Below, piece after piece: positions 1 to 8,787 of a stretch of DNA of 64,000 nucleotides. Source of the DNA: JABCPE02 sp963530615 (GTDB taxonomy: Bacteria; Bacteroidota; Bacteroidia; Flavobacteriales; Weeksellaceae). Location: the NCBI GenBank assembly GCA_963530615.1, contig CAUSDX010000003.1:62001-126000 (forward strand). The letters are read 5' to 3'. Position 1 is the first letter of the stretch; each line of letters starts with the position of its first letter. The notes under the pieces are model-generated. The model saw only the letters and a list, made by a program, of their open reading frames with translations, was not told where the DNA came from and searched no databases. Position numbers and translations under genes: made by a program.

Positions 1-1
1 A

Positions 2-1099
2 CATTTCATTAATGAAGGCTTACTTCGCTTATTCCTAACCTTCAATGGTATTTTTAGTGAATTTTTAGGATTTTGCATTCCTCTTATTATCATAGGTCTC
101 ATCATCCCTTCTATTGGTAAATTGGGTCATACAGCGAGTAATATGGTTATCGTTGTCACTATTTTAGCATATATTTCCACTATTCTATCCGCTTATACCT
201 CTTATGGGGTGAGTATACTCACTTTTCCTCATTTATTAGAGGGGCAATTTCTTAACAGCGTCAATGAAATAGAAAATATAAAACCTTATTTCTCGCTAAA
301 ATTTCCACCTATTATAGATGTAATGAGTGCTTTACTTTTAGCTTTCATAATAGGTATTGGTATTTCAAAAATTCAAAATTCATACCTATTAAAAGTCTGT
401 GAAGAATTTGAAAATATTATTTCTAATGTTATTGCAAAAATTCTCATTCCTGCACTTCCATTATATATTTTTGGTATATTCTTAAGCATGACTTATACTG
501 GTGAAGTTTTTACCATTATCAATATCTTTGCAAAAATCATCGCGGTAATTTTTGGGTTACATATTCTGTATTTGGTTTTTCTTTTTGTAATTGCTGGAAC
601 AATAAGCAAAAAAAATCCATTCAAATTACTAATCACTATGATACCGGCATATTTCACAGCATTAGGAACTCAATCTTCCGCAGCAACGATTCCTGTATCG
701 TTAGAACAAACCATCAAAAACGGAGTTTCTGAAAAAGTAGCTAAATTAACCATTCCTCTCTGTGCTACTATTCATCTTTCTGGTAGTGCTTTAAAAATAG
801 TAGCTTGTACCATTGCTCTAATGATTGTCCAAGGAATGTCTATTGATTTTTGGGATTATGCAGGGTTTATCCTAATGCTAGGCATTGGTATGATTGCGGC
901 TCCTGGGGTACCTGGTGGAGCCATTATGGCTGCCATAGGTATTATTGCTAACATGCTTGGATTTGATGAAAAAAATCAAGCACTTATGATTTCTCTTTAC
1001 ATTGCCATGGATAATTTTGGAACGGTAGGAAATGTAACGGGAGATTGTGCCATTGCTATTATTACCGATAGTATTTTCAAAAAGAAAAATATTAACTAA
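2..1099 (+). CDS. Dicarboxylate/amino acid:cation symporter (5' end outside window)
   Basis: The frame is open from base 2 with no start codon of its own, so the N-terminus lies upstream; 365 codons are visible. It is a hydrophobic multi-pass inner-membrane protein of the SDF/DAACS family, which takes up C4-dicarboxylates or acidic amino acids with Na+ or H+. Seen in sequence: the serine-rich re-entrant loop GTQSSAATIP, the PGVPGGAIMA loop, and the substrate/cation segment NVTGDCAIAI near the C-terminus. The usual Arg/Asp signature before NVTGD reads MDNFGTVG here, so the substrate cannot be named. An internal TTG at 122 could be mistaken for a start, but strong family sequence continues upstream of it. 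Confidence 0.88.
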   Translation, partial: HFINEGLLRLFLTFNGIFSEFLGFCIPLIIIGLIIPSIGKLGHTASNMVIVVTILAYISTILSAYTSYGVSILTFPHLLEGQFLNSVNEIENIKPYFSLKFPPIIDVMSALLLAFIIGIGISKIQNSYLLKVCEEFENIISNVIAKILIPALPLYIFGIFLSMTYTGEVFTIINIFAKIIAVIFGLHILYLVFLFVIAGTISKKNPFKLLITMIPAYFTALGTQSSAATIPVSLEQTIKNGVSEKVAKLTIPLCATIHLSGSALKIVACTIALMIVQGMSIDFWDYAGFILMLGIGMIAAPGVPGGAIMAAIGIIANMLGFDEKNQALMISLYIAMDNFGTVGNVTGDCAIAIITDSIFKKKNIN

Positions 1100-1158
1100 T
1101 AAATTATATAAAAGTAGTTTCCATAAAAACGAAAACGCTTTATATTCTAAAATATCTT

Positions 1159-2397
1159 ATGAAAGAGAAATTTTTGCAAACTCTATGGAAAAATAAAGTT
1201 TTCAATCCATTAAACTTTCGAGATACGGAAGGAAATGCGATTGAAATTTTAGAGTTTGGTGTAATCAACCCCAATTCTGGACCTGACTTTCATTCTGCAA
1301 AAATTAGAACTCAAAATTTAACTTTTTATGGGAATATAGAAATCCATATTAAATCTTCCGATTGGTATGCTCATAAACATCAATATCAGAAAGAATATGA
1401 AAGTATTATTTTACATATCGTTTTTGAACATGATAAAGACATTCCTGAACTTAAAGCAAGAAACATTCCCACCATTGAACTCAAAAATTATATAAATCCC
1501 AACTTACTCTCCTCAGAAAAATTCCACTCTAATACTGAATTTATTGCTTGTGAAAAAATATTCAATATTAAAAAAATTCCGTTTTATTTCTCCAAAGAAA
1601 TAATTCTACAAAAACTAACCGAAAAAGACAAGGAAATCCAACAATCACTTAAACTCTCAAAAAATAATTTTGAAGCGGTTCTTTTCCAAAAAATTGCTTA
1701 TACTTTTGGTTTGAAAGTAAATGCTGATATTTTCCTAAATATTGCTCAAAATATTGATTTTAAAATCATTAAAAAGGCTTCACAAAACCCTTTCCAATTA
1801 GAATCTTTATTCTTCGGAAAAGCAAATTTACTCCATGAAGATATAACAGATTCTAAACCTTGGCAAAAAGAATATGAATTTTTACAAAAGAAATTTCAGT
1901 TGAATGAAATTAATTTTCCAGCTCAGTTTCTAAGACTCATGCCCGCTTCATTCCCCACCATTCGGCTTTCTCAATTGGCAATACTTTACCATACTCACCA
2001 AAATTTATTTTCAAAAATCATCAATGCTGAAAGCACTCAAGAGTTAAAAACTCTTTTTCTGAACATCTCTACTACTCCTTATTGGGAAAACCATTTCGTT
2101 TTTGGAAAAGAAACTTCCCAAAAACACAAAACTTTGTCATCCGATTTTATAGATATTATTTTAATAAATGCTATTTTTCCAATCATTTACACTTATCATA
2201 AAAATGAATCTGATATTTTAGACAAAATGTATACATTTTATAAAAGCTTAAAACCTGAGAAAAATTCTGTTATCAAAAAATGGAAAAATTTAGGAGCCGA
2301 TATTCAGTCCGCTTTGGATTCTCAAGCTTTTCTATACCTTTATAAAAACTATTGTTCACAAAAAAAATGTACTAATTGTCCTCAAATTAACTTTTAA
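1159..2397 (+). CDS. DUF2851 family protein
   Basis: 412 residues, no signal peptide or membrane segment. The N-terminal third has the DUF2851 hallmark: GPDFHSAKI (about residues 39-47) followed by GNIEIHIKSSDWYAHKH (about 58-74). The spacing of the acidic and His/Glu residues resembles the core of PD-(D/E)XK nucleases, which is an inference and not proof of activity. The C-terminus ends in a small cysteine group (Cys399, Cys404, Cys407) that could bind metal. The family is widespread in Bacteroidota with no established role. The next gene starts 20 bases downstream, so they are probably co-transcribed. Confidence 0.85.
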   Translation: MKEKFLQTLWKNKVFNPLNFRDTEGNAIEILEFGVINPNSGPDFHSAKIRTQNLTFYGNIEIHIKSSDWYAHKHQYQKEYESIILHIVFEHDKDIPELKARNIPTIELKNYINPNLLSSEKFHSNTEFIACEKIFNIKKIPFYFSKEIILQKLTEKDKEIQQSLKLSKNNFEAVLFQKIAYTFGLKVNADIFLNIAQNIDFKIIKKASQNPFQLESLFFGKANLLHEDITDSKPWQKEYEFLQKKFQLNEINFPAQFLRLMPASFPTIRLSQLAILYHTHQNLFSKIINAESTQELKTLFLNISTTPYWENHFVFGKETSQKHKTLSSDFIDIILINAIFPIIYTYHKNESDILDKMYTFYKSLKPEKNSVIKKWKNLGADIQSALDSQAFLYLYKNYCSQKKCTNCPQINF

Positions 2398-2417
2398 TCA
2401 TTAAATACAATAATCTT

Positions 2418-2930
2418 ATGAATTTTTTATCTTCTTTATCCTTAGAAATTAAACAACAAATCTTCCAATCTTACCTCTCATCTTTCCCAGAAGATGAACG
2501 CAGAGACGAGAATGACTTTTGGGCTATTTTTAACAATCCTAATGCTCAAGTTTTATCTATTTCTGAAAGTCAACAACCCATAGGCTACCTCATCCTCTGG
2601 CAAATTTTGGATTTTATATTCATTGAGCATTTTGAAGTGTTTGAAAATTTTAGAGGAAGAAGTCTAGGTTCAAAAATTCTTAATGAATTGATAAAAAAAC
2701 ACAGTAAAATAATTTTAGAAACAGAGCCTTCTACTCTCAATGATATTGCAAAAAGAAGAGTCAAATTTTATCAAAGAAATCATTTTGAAATTTTAGATAA
2801 AAACTACATTCAACCGAGTTATGGCATTGGTAAGAACCCTCTCAATTTATGGTTAATGGGAACTTTTACTCCTAAAAATATAGAAAAATATATTCATGAA
2901 ATCTATAAAATCGTTTACCAAAAAAAATAA
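2418..2930 (+). CDS. GNAT family N-acetyltransferase
   Basis: 170 residues, soluble. Motif A of the GNAT fold, which binds the acetyl-CoA pyrophosphate, is visible as RGRSLGSKIL around residues 79-88, after a beta strand ending FIEHFEVFENF. A C-terminal strand-turn follows (RRVKFYQRNHFEIL), as in typical GNAT proteins where the substrate end is closed off. Substrate unknown. It follows the DUF2851 gene closely and precedes the polyprenyl-phosphate gene set by 46 bases. Confidence 0.78.
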   Translation: MNFLSSLSLEIKQQIFQSYLSSFPEDERRDENDFWAIFNNPNAQVLSISESQQPIGYLILWQILDFIFIEHFEVFENFRGRSLGSKILNELIKKHSKIILETEPSTLNDIAKRRVKFYQRNHFEILDKNYIQPSYGIGKNPLNLWLMGTFTPKNIEKYIHEIYKIVYQKK

Positions 2931-2976
2931 CATTTTAAGTTATTATTCTTAATTTTGCCTCTAACAAAAATCCAAA

Positions 2977-3861
2977 ATGAAAAAATACTTAAAACTTCTC
3001 CGTGTAGAACAATGGGTTAAAAATACATTCGTATTTCTTCCCATTTTCTTTTCAGGACACTTCATTTCCCCTGATTTTTTGGTAAAAAGTATCTTTGCAT
3101 TTATCATATTTTCGCTCACTGCAAGTAGTATTTATATTCTCAATGATTATTTAGATATAGAGGCAGATAGAAAACACCCTGAAAAATGCAAAAGACCTTT
3201 AGCATCAGGTGAAATCAGTAAACATGAAGCAAAAATTATTTTTGGTGGACTGATTGGCATTTGCTTTATTTTAATCGTCCTTGGACAAGAATATCTTAAT
3301 AAAAATTTGAGCAAATTTATTTTCATCATTGGAAGTTATTTTGTTCTCAATATTGCTTATACATTGAAACTGAAACATATTGCAATTATTGATATCACTA
3401 TCATTGCGATTGGTTTTGTTTTAAGAGTTTTCGCTGGAGGATATTCCACAGGATTGATGATTTCTCAATGGGCTATCCTTTTAACTTTTATTTTAGCTTT
3501 AGTTTTAGCAATTGGCAAAAGAAGAGGAGAGTTAATTAACTCTCAAATCACGGGAAAAACAAGAAAAGCACTAGATGGTTATAATATTCAATTTGCAGAT
3601 ATTGCTTTGGCTATCAGCTGCAGTTTAGCCATTATTTTTTATATTATGTTTACCCTTTCTCCCGAAGTACAGAATAGATTTAACGAAAAAATATTTTATA
3701 CCTCATTTTTTGTAGGTTTCTCTTTTTTGAGATATTTACAGCAGACTTTGGTATATAATAAAACTGAATCGCCTACCAAAATAGTCTATAAAGACCGATA
3801 CATTCAGGTAACTATGGTACTTTGGTTTATTACTTTCATCCTTTTAATTTACTTCAAATAA
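2977..3861 (+). CDS. Decaprenyl-phosphate phosphoribosyltransferase-like UbiA family protein
   Basis: 294 residues with about eight to nine hydrophobic segments; an inner-membrane UbiA-superfamily prenyltransferase. The N-terminus (LRVEQWVKNTFVFLP) and the first Asp motif N56-D-x-x-D60-x-x-x-D64 match the Rv3806c-type subfamily, which moves 5-phosphoribose from PRPP to a polyprenyl phosphate, giving polyprenylphosphoryl-5-phosphoribose. Those enzymes feed D-arabinofuranose synthesis. The context strongly supports this: the next genes are DprE1-like, DprE2-like and a HAD phosphatase. Its stop codon overlaps the next start by one base (TAATG), implying translational coupling. A menaquinone or haem prenyltransferase is less likely; a separate menA lies at 30.5 kb. 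Confidence 0.85.
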   Translation: MKKYLKLLRVEQWVKNTFVFLPIFFSGHFISPDFLVKSIFAFIIFSLTASSIYILNDYLDIEADRKHPEKCKRPLASGEISKHEAKIIFGGLIGICFILIVLGQEYLNKNLSKFIFIIGSYFVLNIAYTLKLKHIAIIDITIIAIGFVLRVFAGGYSTGLMISQWAILLTFILALVLAIGKRRGELINSQITGKTRKALDGYNIQFADIALAISCSLAIIFYIMFTLSPEVQNRFNEKIFYTSFFVGFSFLRYLQQTLVYNKTESPTKIVYKDRYIQVTMVLWFITFILLIYFK

Positions 3862-5174
3862 TGAAACCTAATTTTATACAAAAAGTTTCCAATTGGGGAA
3901 ATTACCCCGTGGTAAAAAAAGAAATGCGTGCCGAAGAAAATTATGAAGATATTAAGAAATTTATCTTGAATCATAATGAAGTCATCGCTCGTGGTAACGG
4001 AAGATGCTACGGAGATGCCTCCCTAGGTGAAGCTATCTTTTCTACAAGAAAACTTAATAAATTCATTAGTTTTGATAGAATCAATGGTATTTTAGAATGT
4101 GAATCTGGAGTTCTACTTTCAGAAATACTTGATGTCATCGTCCCACAAGGATATTTTCTATATGTAACACCTGGTACTAGCCTAATTACCATTGGTGGAG
4201 CTATCGCCTCTGATGTCCATGGAAAAAATCACCACTCGGAAGGTAGTTTTACCGAATATGTGATTGAATTTTCTATCATGGTAGAAAATGGAGACATTAA
4301 AAAATGTTCTCGAGAAGAAAATTTCGATTTGTTTTGGGCTACAATCGGCGGAATGGGACTTACAGGAATTATCCTTTCTGCAAAATTTAGATTAAAAAAT
4401 ATTGAAACCGCTTACATTCGTCAAGAACAAATCAAAGCTAATAATCTAGATGAGATTTTTCAATTATTTGAAGAGAGCGAAAACTGGACTTATACTGTCG
4501 CATGGATAGATTGTTTACAAAAAGGAGAAAATATTGGGCGTTCTATCATGATGAGAGGAGAACATGCCTTAAAAAGTGAATTACCCTTAAAACTCCAAGA
4601 AAAAGCTCTAGAATTAAAAAAGAAATTTACCCCTACCATACCTTTTTATTTTCCAAATTTCATCTTAAACACCTTAAGTGTGAAAATATTTAATTGGATT
4701 TTTTTCAATAAACAAAAAAAGGAAGTTAAAAATATTGTAGATTATAAAACATTTTTCTATCCACTAGACATCATCAATGATTGGAATAAAATTTATGGTA
4801 AAAAAGGATTTATACAATATCAAATGATTATCCCTAAAAAACATGGAAAAGAAGGAATGAAACGCATTTTAGAAACCATTGCCAAGAGTGGTCAAGGTTC
4901 ATTTCTTGCCGTACTAAAGCTCTACGGAGCATCTCACCCTCAATCTTATAATTCCTTCCCTATTGAGGGATATTCGGTAGCCTTAGACTTCAAAATTAAC
5001 TCTCAATTAAAACAATTAGTAAGTAATTTAGATAACATAGTAGAAGAGTTTGGAGGTAGAATTTATTTGACGAAAGATAGTATGAGTAAACCATCTCTTA
5101 CCAATTATCTAAAAAATACAGATTCTACTAAATTTGTTTCCCTTCAAAGTAAAAGAATAAAAAATAATTATTAA
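3861..5174 (+). CDS. FAD-dependent oxidoreductase, DprE1-like (decaprenylphosphoryl-ribose 2'-oxidase)
   Basis: 437 residues from the ATG at 3861; an in-frame ATG at 3822 lies inside the upstream gene, and the TAATG junction favours 3861. It has the VAO-type FAD-binding fold: RGNGRCYGDAS near the N-terminus and GGAIASDVHGKNHH, which is nearly identical to the DVHGKNHH stretch of mycobacterial DprE1. Family role: oxidises polyprenylphosphoryl-ribose at C2' to the keto intermediate, which a DprE2 partner reduces to the arabinose epimer. YLTKDS near the C-terminus corresponds to the catalytic-Lys region. Residue 374, in GYSVALDF, is Ala where M. tuberculosis DprE1 has Cys387. The SDR partner starts immediately after. 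Confidence 0.87.
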   Translation: MKPNFIQKVSNWGNYPVVKKEMRAEENYEDIKKFILNHNEVIARGNGRCYGDASLGEAIFSTRKLNKFISFDRINGILECESGVLLSEILDVIVPQGYFLYVTPGTSLITIGGAIASDVHGKNHHSEGSFTEYVIEFSIMVENGDIKKCSREENFDLFWATIGGMGLTGIILSAKFRLKNIETAYIRQEQIKANNLDEIFQLFEESENWTYTVAWIDCLQKGENIGRSIMMRGEHALKSELPLKLQEKALELKKKFTPTIPFYFPNFILNTLSVKIFNWIFFNKQKKEVKNIVDYKTFFYPLDIINDWNKIYGKKGFIQYQMIIPKKHGKEGMKRILETIAKSGQGSFLAVLKLYGASHPQSYNSFPIEGYSVALDFKINSQLKQLVSNLDNIVEEFGGRIYLTKDSMSKPSLTNYLKNTDSTKFVSLQSKRIKNNY

Positions 5175-5175
5175 A

Positions 5176-5901
5176 ATGGTCATTTTAGGTAGTAATTCAG
5201 AAGTTGCACAGGCATTCGTAGAAAAATATTTAAGTAGTGGAGAAAAAATTAAAAATCTTTATCTATTCACTTCTAACGAACAGAATACCAAGAGATTCGC
5301 ACAACATATCTATGTAAAATATCTTCAAGAAAGCACAACTATCCCTTTAGATATTACCAAAGAAATTGATTACAAAAAACTAGAAGAAATTGATGCTGAT
5401 TTACTTTTTTGTGCTACAGGATTTTTAGGAAAAAATACTCAAGAAGGACTTTATGATAATGATAATACTCAAAAAATTATTGACATCAATTATGCTAAGT
5501 TGATTCCTCTCTTGAATTTTTTTGCAAAAAAAATGGAAGCCAAAAGAAACGGTACCATTATCGCCCTTTCCTCTGTGGCAGGAGAAAGAGGGAGGCAAAG
5601 CAATTTCATTTACGGAAGTGCTAAAGCTGGTTTTACAGCCTATCTAAGTGGATTAAGAAACTATCTTTTTAACAAAAAAGTAAGGGTCATGACCGTAAAA
5701 CCTGGTTTTATGGACACAAAAATGACCACAGGACTACCTCTTAACCCAAAACTAACTGCTACACCTCAACAAGCTGCGAACTACATTTATAGAGGCTACA
5801 AAAATAAAAAAGATGAAATTTATGTTCTGCCTATATGGTGGTTAATCATGTTGATTATCAGAAATATTCCTGAATTTATTTTCAAAAAAATGAAATTATA
5901 A
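5176..5901 (+). CDS. SDR family oxidoreductase, DprE2-like
   Basis: 241 residues. The N-terminal Rossmann motif is of the short form GSNSEVAQAF, as in DprE2-like proteins. The active-site region shows SSVAGERG followed by YGSAKAG, giving the Ser...Tyr-x-x-x-Lys catalytic set. The C-terminus is hydrophobic and basic, which would suit docking on the membrane where a lipid-linked sugar is the substrate. Expected role: NAD(P)H-dependent reduction of the 2'-keto polyprenylphosphoryl sugar made by the preceding flavoenzyme. It begins one base after the DprE1-like stop codon and ends six bases before the HAD gene, so all four genes form one operon. Confidence 0.85.
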   Translation: MVILGSNSEVAQAFVEKYLSSGEKIKNLYLFTSNEQNTKRFAQHIYVKYLQESTTIPLDITKEIDYKKLEEIDADLLFCATGFLGKNTQEGLYDNDNTQKIIDINYAKLIPLLNFFAKKMEAKRNGTIIALSSVAGERGRQSNFIYGSAKAGFTAYLSGLRNYLFNKKVRVMTVKPGFMDTKMTTGLPLNPKLTATPQQAANYIYRGYKNKKDEIYVLPIWWLIMLIIRNIPEFIFKKMKL

Positions 5902-5907
5902 AATCCT

Positions 5908-6495
5908 ATGAAAAAACTTTACTGCTTCGATTTTGATGGCACCATTACAAAAAAAGACACGATGTTTTCATTCTTAAAATTTTATAATAAACGAAAATTT
6001 TATCTCAATTTTATGAAGCATTTACCTTTTTTTATCATGCTAAAACTTAATTTATCCGAAGCAGAACGAGTAAAAAAAAACTTTGTATCTTCCATTCTAA
6101 AAGGAGAAAAAGAAACCAAAATTCAGCAAAAAGCAATATCTTTTTTTGAAAAAAACTATCCTTATATTCTGCGAGAAAAAGCCTTAAATTTCATTCAAAA
6201 TATAGATAGAAATAATTCTGAATGTTATTTAGTTACTGCATCTTTGGATATTTGGGTAAAACCTTTTTCTGAAAAATTAAATTTAAAACTTCTATCCACC
6301 CAAGCTAAATTTGAACACGGAATTTATATTGGCGAATTCGCAACAAAAAATTGTAACGGAATAGAAAAAGTTAATCGCATAAAAGAAGTTATAAAAAACC
6401 AATCCTTTAATAAAATCATCGCTTTTGGAGATACCTCTGGCGATAAAGAAATGTTAGTTTGGGCAGATGAAGGACATTACAAATTTTTTCATTAA
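5908..6495 (+). CDS. HAD-IB family phosphatase
   Basis: 195 residues. HAD motif I is FDFDGTITKKDT (nucleophile Asp9, acid/base Asp11); motif II is in LVTASLDIW; motif IV is FGDTSGDKEML. A helical cap sits between motifs I and II, as in subfamily IB (SerB-like). By position in the operon, it may remove the 5-phosphate from polyprenylphosphoryl-5-phosphoribose before the DprE1 step, a job done in mycobacteria by a different (PAP2-type) phosphatase. That is inference from gene order. A generic small-molecule phosphatase is the alternative. Confidence 0.82.
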   Translation: MKKLYCFDFDGTITKKDTMFSFLKFYNKRKFYLNFMKHLPFFIMLKLNLSEAERVKKNFVSSILKGEKETKIQQKAISFFEKNYPYILREKALNFIQNIDRNNSECYLVTASLDIWVKPFSEKLNLKLLSTQAKFEHGIYIGEFATKNCNGIEKVNRIKEVIKNQSFNKIIAFGDTSGDKEMLVWADEGHYKFFH

Positions 6496-6515
6496 TTTAG
6501 CATAAATTTAGAGAT

Positions 6516-7001
6516 ATGAAAAAAATATTGATATTCAGTTTGTTAAGTTTTTTCCCTTTCTCATATGCTCAAAAACATAAAAATCATATGAAAGAGGAAG
6601 AAATTACTTTTTCCACAGAAAAGTTTATTTTTTATTTTGACCATACTAATGGAACAAAAACTAAGAATTTCACGATTCTAAAAAAACAAAAACAACTAAA
6701 CCAAGCCCTCAATGAAAGGAAGTTATTTATTACCGAAGAACTACAAGCTTCTGGTATTTATCTTAAATTTCCAAGAAATCAAAAAGTAATTTTATATAAT
6801 TTTGGAGAAATGCGTTCTGGAATCTACCAGATTAAAGGCATTGATAAAATCAAATTAGCAAAAGATAATCTAGAAGTTTATTTGATAAAAGAAAAAAATA
6901 TTGAACAGAATTCAAAACTACAAGTTCAAGTCATAACTTATCCCAAAATGATTTTCTCCATTCCCAAAAAATTTAACTTCAAAAACATCATTATCAAATA
7001 A
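6516..7001 (+). CDS. Small exported protein of unknown function
   Basis: 161 residues. Residues 1-19 form a typical signal peptide (MKK, hydrophobic core, cleavage after ...SYA-Q), with no lipobox cysteine, so a periplasmic or secreted protein is expected. The mature part is Lys-rich with alternating beta-like segments and no cysteines or catalytic motif that I recognise. It sits 20 bases after the HAD phosphatase and 2 bases before the cysteine desulfurase, so it is probably in the same transcript. No family recognised. Confidence 0.7.
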   Translation: MKKILIFSLLSFFPFSYAQKHKNHMKEEEITFSTEKFIFYFDHTNGTKTKNFTILKKQKQLNQALNERKLFITEELQASGIYLKFPRNQKVILYNFGEMRSGIYQIKGIDKIKLAKDNLEVYLIKEKNIEQNSKLQVQVITYPKMIFSIPKKFNFKNIIIK

Positions 7002-7003
7002 AT

Positions 7004-8173
7004 ATGAATAAAATATATTTAGACAATGCAGCTACTACTCCTCTTAATGAGGAAGTCATTGATACTATGATTTCTGTAATGAGAAAACAGTATGGTAACC
7101 CTTCATCTATTCATAGCATAGGACAAGAAGCTAAATCTTTAATCGAAGAAACCCGTAGAAAGATTGCTGAATATCTAAAAGTAACTCCTAGCGAAATCAT
7201 TTTCACCTCATGTGGCACAGAATCTAATAATATGATTATCAAATCTTCTGTAGATAATTTAGGCGTTCAAAGAATTATTTCTTCACCGATGGAGCATAAA
7301 TGCGTTACTGAAACCTGCCTTGAAATGAAAAATAAGAAAGGGGTAGAATTAGTTTATGTAAAACATCTTGACAAAGGAGAAATTGATTTAGTTGACTTAG
7401 AAAAAAAACTACAATCATCCGATAAAAAGACCTTGGTGAGTTTAATGCATGCAAATAATGAAGTTGGAAACCTTCTTGATATTGAAAAAGTTAGTGAAAT
7501 TTGTAAAAAATATAATGCACTTTTCCATTCTGACACTGTACAAACCATCGGACATTTGGATTTAGATTTTGCTAAAATTCCATTAGATTTTGCTTCATGC
7601 AGTGCCCATAAATTTCATGGTCCTAAGGGAAGTGGCTTTGCGTTCATCAGAAAATCTTCAGGATTGAAGCCTATTATTGTAGGGGGTACTCAAGAACGAG
7701 GTTTAAGAGCAGGTACAGAAAATGTAATTGGAATTGTAGGATTAGGAAAAGCATTGGATATAGCAGTTCAAAATCTAGATACTTATACTCAATATATTCA
7801 AGAAATTAAAGATTATGCGATAAAAAAACTCTCCCAAGCCTTTCTTGAAATTAAATTTAATGGCTTTTCGGCAGATAAAGAAAAAAGTCTTTACACCGTT
7901 TTAAGTTTATCGCTACCTTTCAAAAATCCACTAATAGGACTACTATTAGATATGAGAGGTATTGCTATTTCACAAGGAAGTGCTTGTAGCTCAGGGGCTT
8001 CCAAACCGTCCATGGTACTGATGACTTTACAATCTGATGAAGAAATGGAAAATACAACACCTTTAAGGATATCTTTTTCTCATCAAACCACAACAGTAGA
8101 GATTGATAGTCTCGTTAACGCTTTAAAAGAAATCGCAAATGAAAATAGAAAAATAGAAATAATCAATAATTAG
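7004..8173 (+). CDS. Cysteine desulfurase (NifS/IscS-like)
   Basis: 389 residues. A PLP-dependent class V aminotransferase fold that takes sulfur from L-cysteine as an enzyme persulfide. Seen: N-terminal YLDNAATTP, GNPSS, the PLP lysine in SAHKFHGPKG, and the catalytic cysteine loop GSACSSGASKPS. The loop is of the group I (NifS/IscS) kind. No iscU or regulator follows; the next gene is thioredoxin with its own promoter-like region. Sulfur could go to Fe-S assembly or tRNA thiolation; the sequence does not decide. Confidence 0.9.
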   Translation: MNKIYLDNAATTPLNEEVIDTMISVMRKQYGNPSSIHSIGQEAKSLIEETRRKIAEYLKVTPSEIIFTSCGTESNNMIIKSSVDNLGVQRIISSPMEHKCVTETCLEMKNKKGVELVYVKHLDKGEIDLVDLEKKLQSSDKKTLVSLMHANNEVGNLLDIEKVSEICKKYNALFHSDTVQTIGHLDLDFAKIPLDFASCSAHKFHGPKGSGFAFIRKSSGLKPIIVGGTQERGLRAGTENVIGIVGLGKALDIAVQNLDTYTQYIQEIKDYAIKKLSQAFLEIKFNGFSADKEKSLYTVLSLSLPFKNPLIGLLLDMRGIAISQGSACSSGASKPSMVLMTLQSDEEMENTTPLRISFSHQTTTVEIDSLVNALKEIANENRKIEIINN

Positions 8174-8201
8174 TATAGATTATTTTCTATAAACTTTATT
8201 G

Positions 8202-8209
8202 TATTTTTG
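8202..8209 (+). promoter_or_regulatory. Putative -7 element upstream of thioredoxin
   Basis: TATTTTTG fits the flavobacterial -7 consensus TAnnTTTG and lies 29 bases before the trxA start. No convincing TTTG -33 element is at 19-20 bases, so the assignment is tentative. Confidence 0.4.
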
Positions 8210-8238
8210 TATTAAGTTTTAATAAAAAATATATAATT

Positions 8239-8556
8239 ATGGCATTAGAATTTACAGACGGAACTTTTAAAGAATCCGTGTTACAATCAGATAAACCAGT
8301 ATTAGTAGATTTTTGGGCTTCTTGGTGTGGTCCTTGTAGAATGCTTAGCCCTGTGATAGAGCAACTACATAATGAATTTGAAGGAAAAGCTTTAATTGGA
8401 AAAGTAAATGTAGATAACAACCAACAAGTTTCTGCAGAATATGGTATTAGAAGTATTCCTACGGTTTTAATCTTCAAAAACGGTGAAGTTGTAGACAAAA
8501 TAGTGGGAGTTTCTCCAAAAGAAACCTATATTGAAAAAATCAATGCTCATCTATAA
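8239..8556 (+). CDS. trxA: Thioredoxin
   Basis: 105 residues, the standard thioredoxin length. The active site W29-C30-G-P-C33 is intact and the cis-proline loop (SIPT, about residues 74-77) is present. It is cytosolic, reduces protein disulfides and is recycled by thioredoxin reductase, which is not in this window. A strong terminator follows directly, and the -7-like box upstream suggests a monocistronic transcript. Confidence 0.95.
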   Translation: MALEFTDGTFKESVLQSDKPVLVDFWASWCGPCRMLSPVIEQLHNEFEGKALIGKVNVDNNQQVSAEYGIRSIPTVLIFKNGEVVDKIVGVSPKETYIEKINAHL

Positions 8557-8575
8557 AAAACAACACTGAAAATGA

Positions 8576-8602
8576 GTGCTTTCTAAAAAAGAAAGCACTT
8601 TT
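8576..8602 (+). terminator. Rho-independent terminator after trxA
   Basis: An 8-bp perfect stem GTGCTTTC/GAAAGCAC with a 7-base A-rich loop is followed by TTTTATTTT, 20 bases after the trxA stop. Confidence 0.85.
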
Positions 8603-8614
8603 ATTTTCAAAATA

Positions 8615-8645
8615 TTTGTTACTTATAATTATTATTGTATATTTG
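8615..8645 (+). promoter_or_regulatory. Flavobacterial promoter for the tRNA-Asp pair
   Basis: TTTG (8615-8618), a 19-base spacer and TATATTTG (8638-8645) match the Bacteroidota primary sigma consensus exactly. The first tRNA begins 41 bases after the -7 box. Confidence 0.8.
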
Positions 8646-8685
8646 CAATCACAAAACGAGAGATGTAGTTCTTAAACAATAAAAA

Positions 8686-8759
8686 GATCCGGTAGTTCAG
8701 TTGGTTAGAATGCCGCCCTGTCACGGCGGAGGTCGCGGGTTCGAGTCCCGTCCGGATCG
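8686..8759 (+). tRNA. tRNA-Asp (GTC)
   Basis: 74 nt. Acceptor stem GATCCGG pairs with CCGGATC, then discriminator G; CCA is not encoded. The anticodon loop reads CTGTCAC with anticodon GTC, and the T arm has GGTTCGAGTCC. It is identical to the next copy. Confidence 0.97.
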
Positions 8760-8787
8760 CAAGATTTAATTTATTCCAAAGACTACT

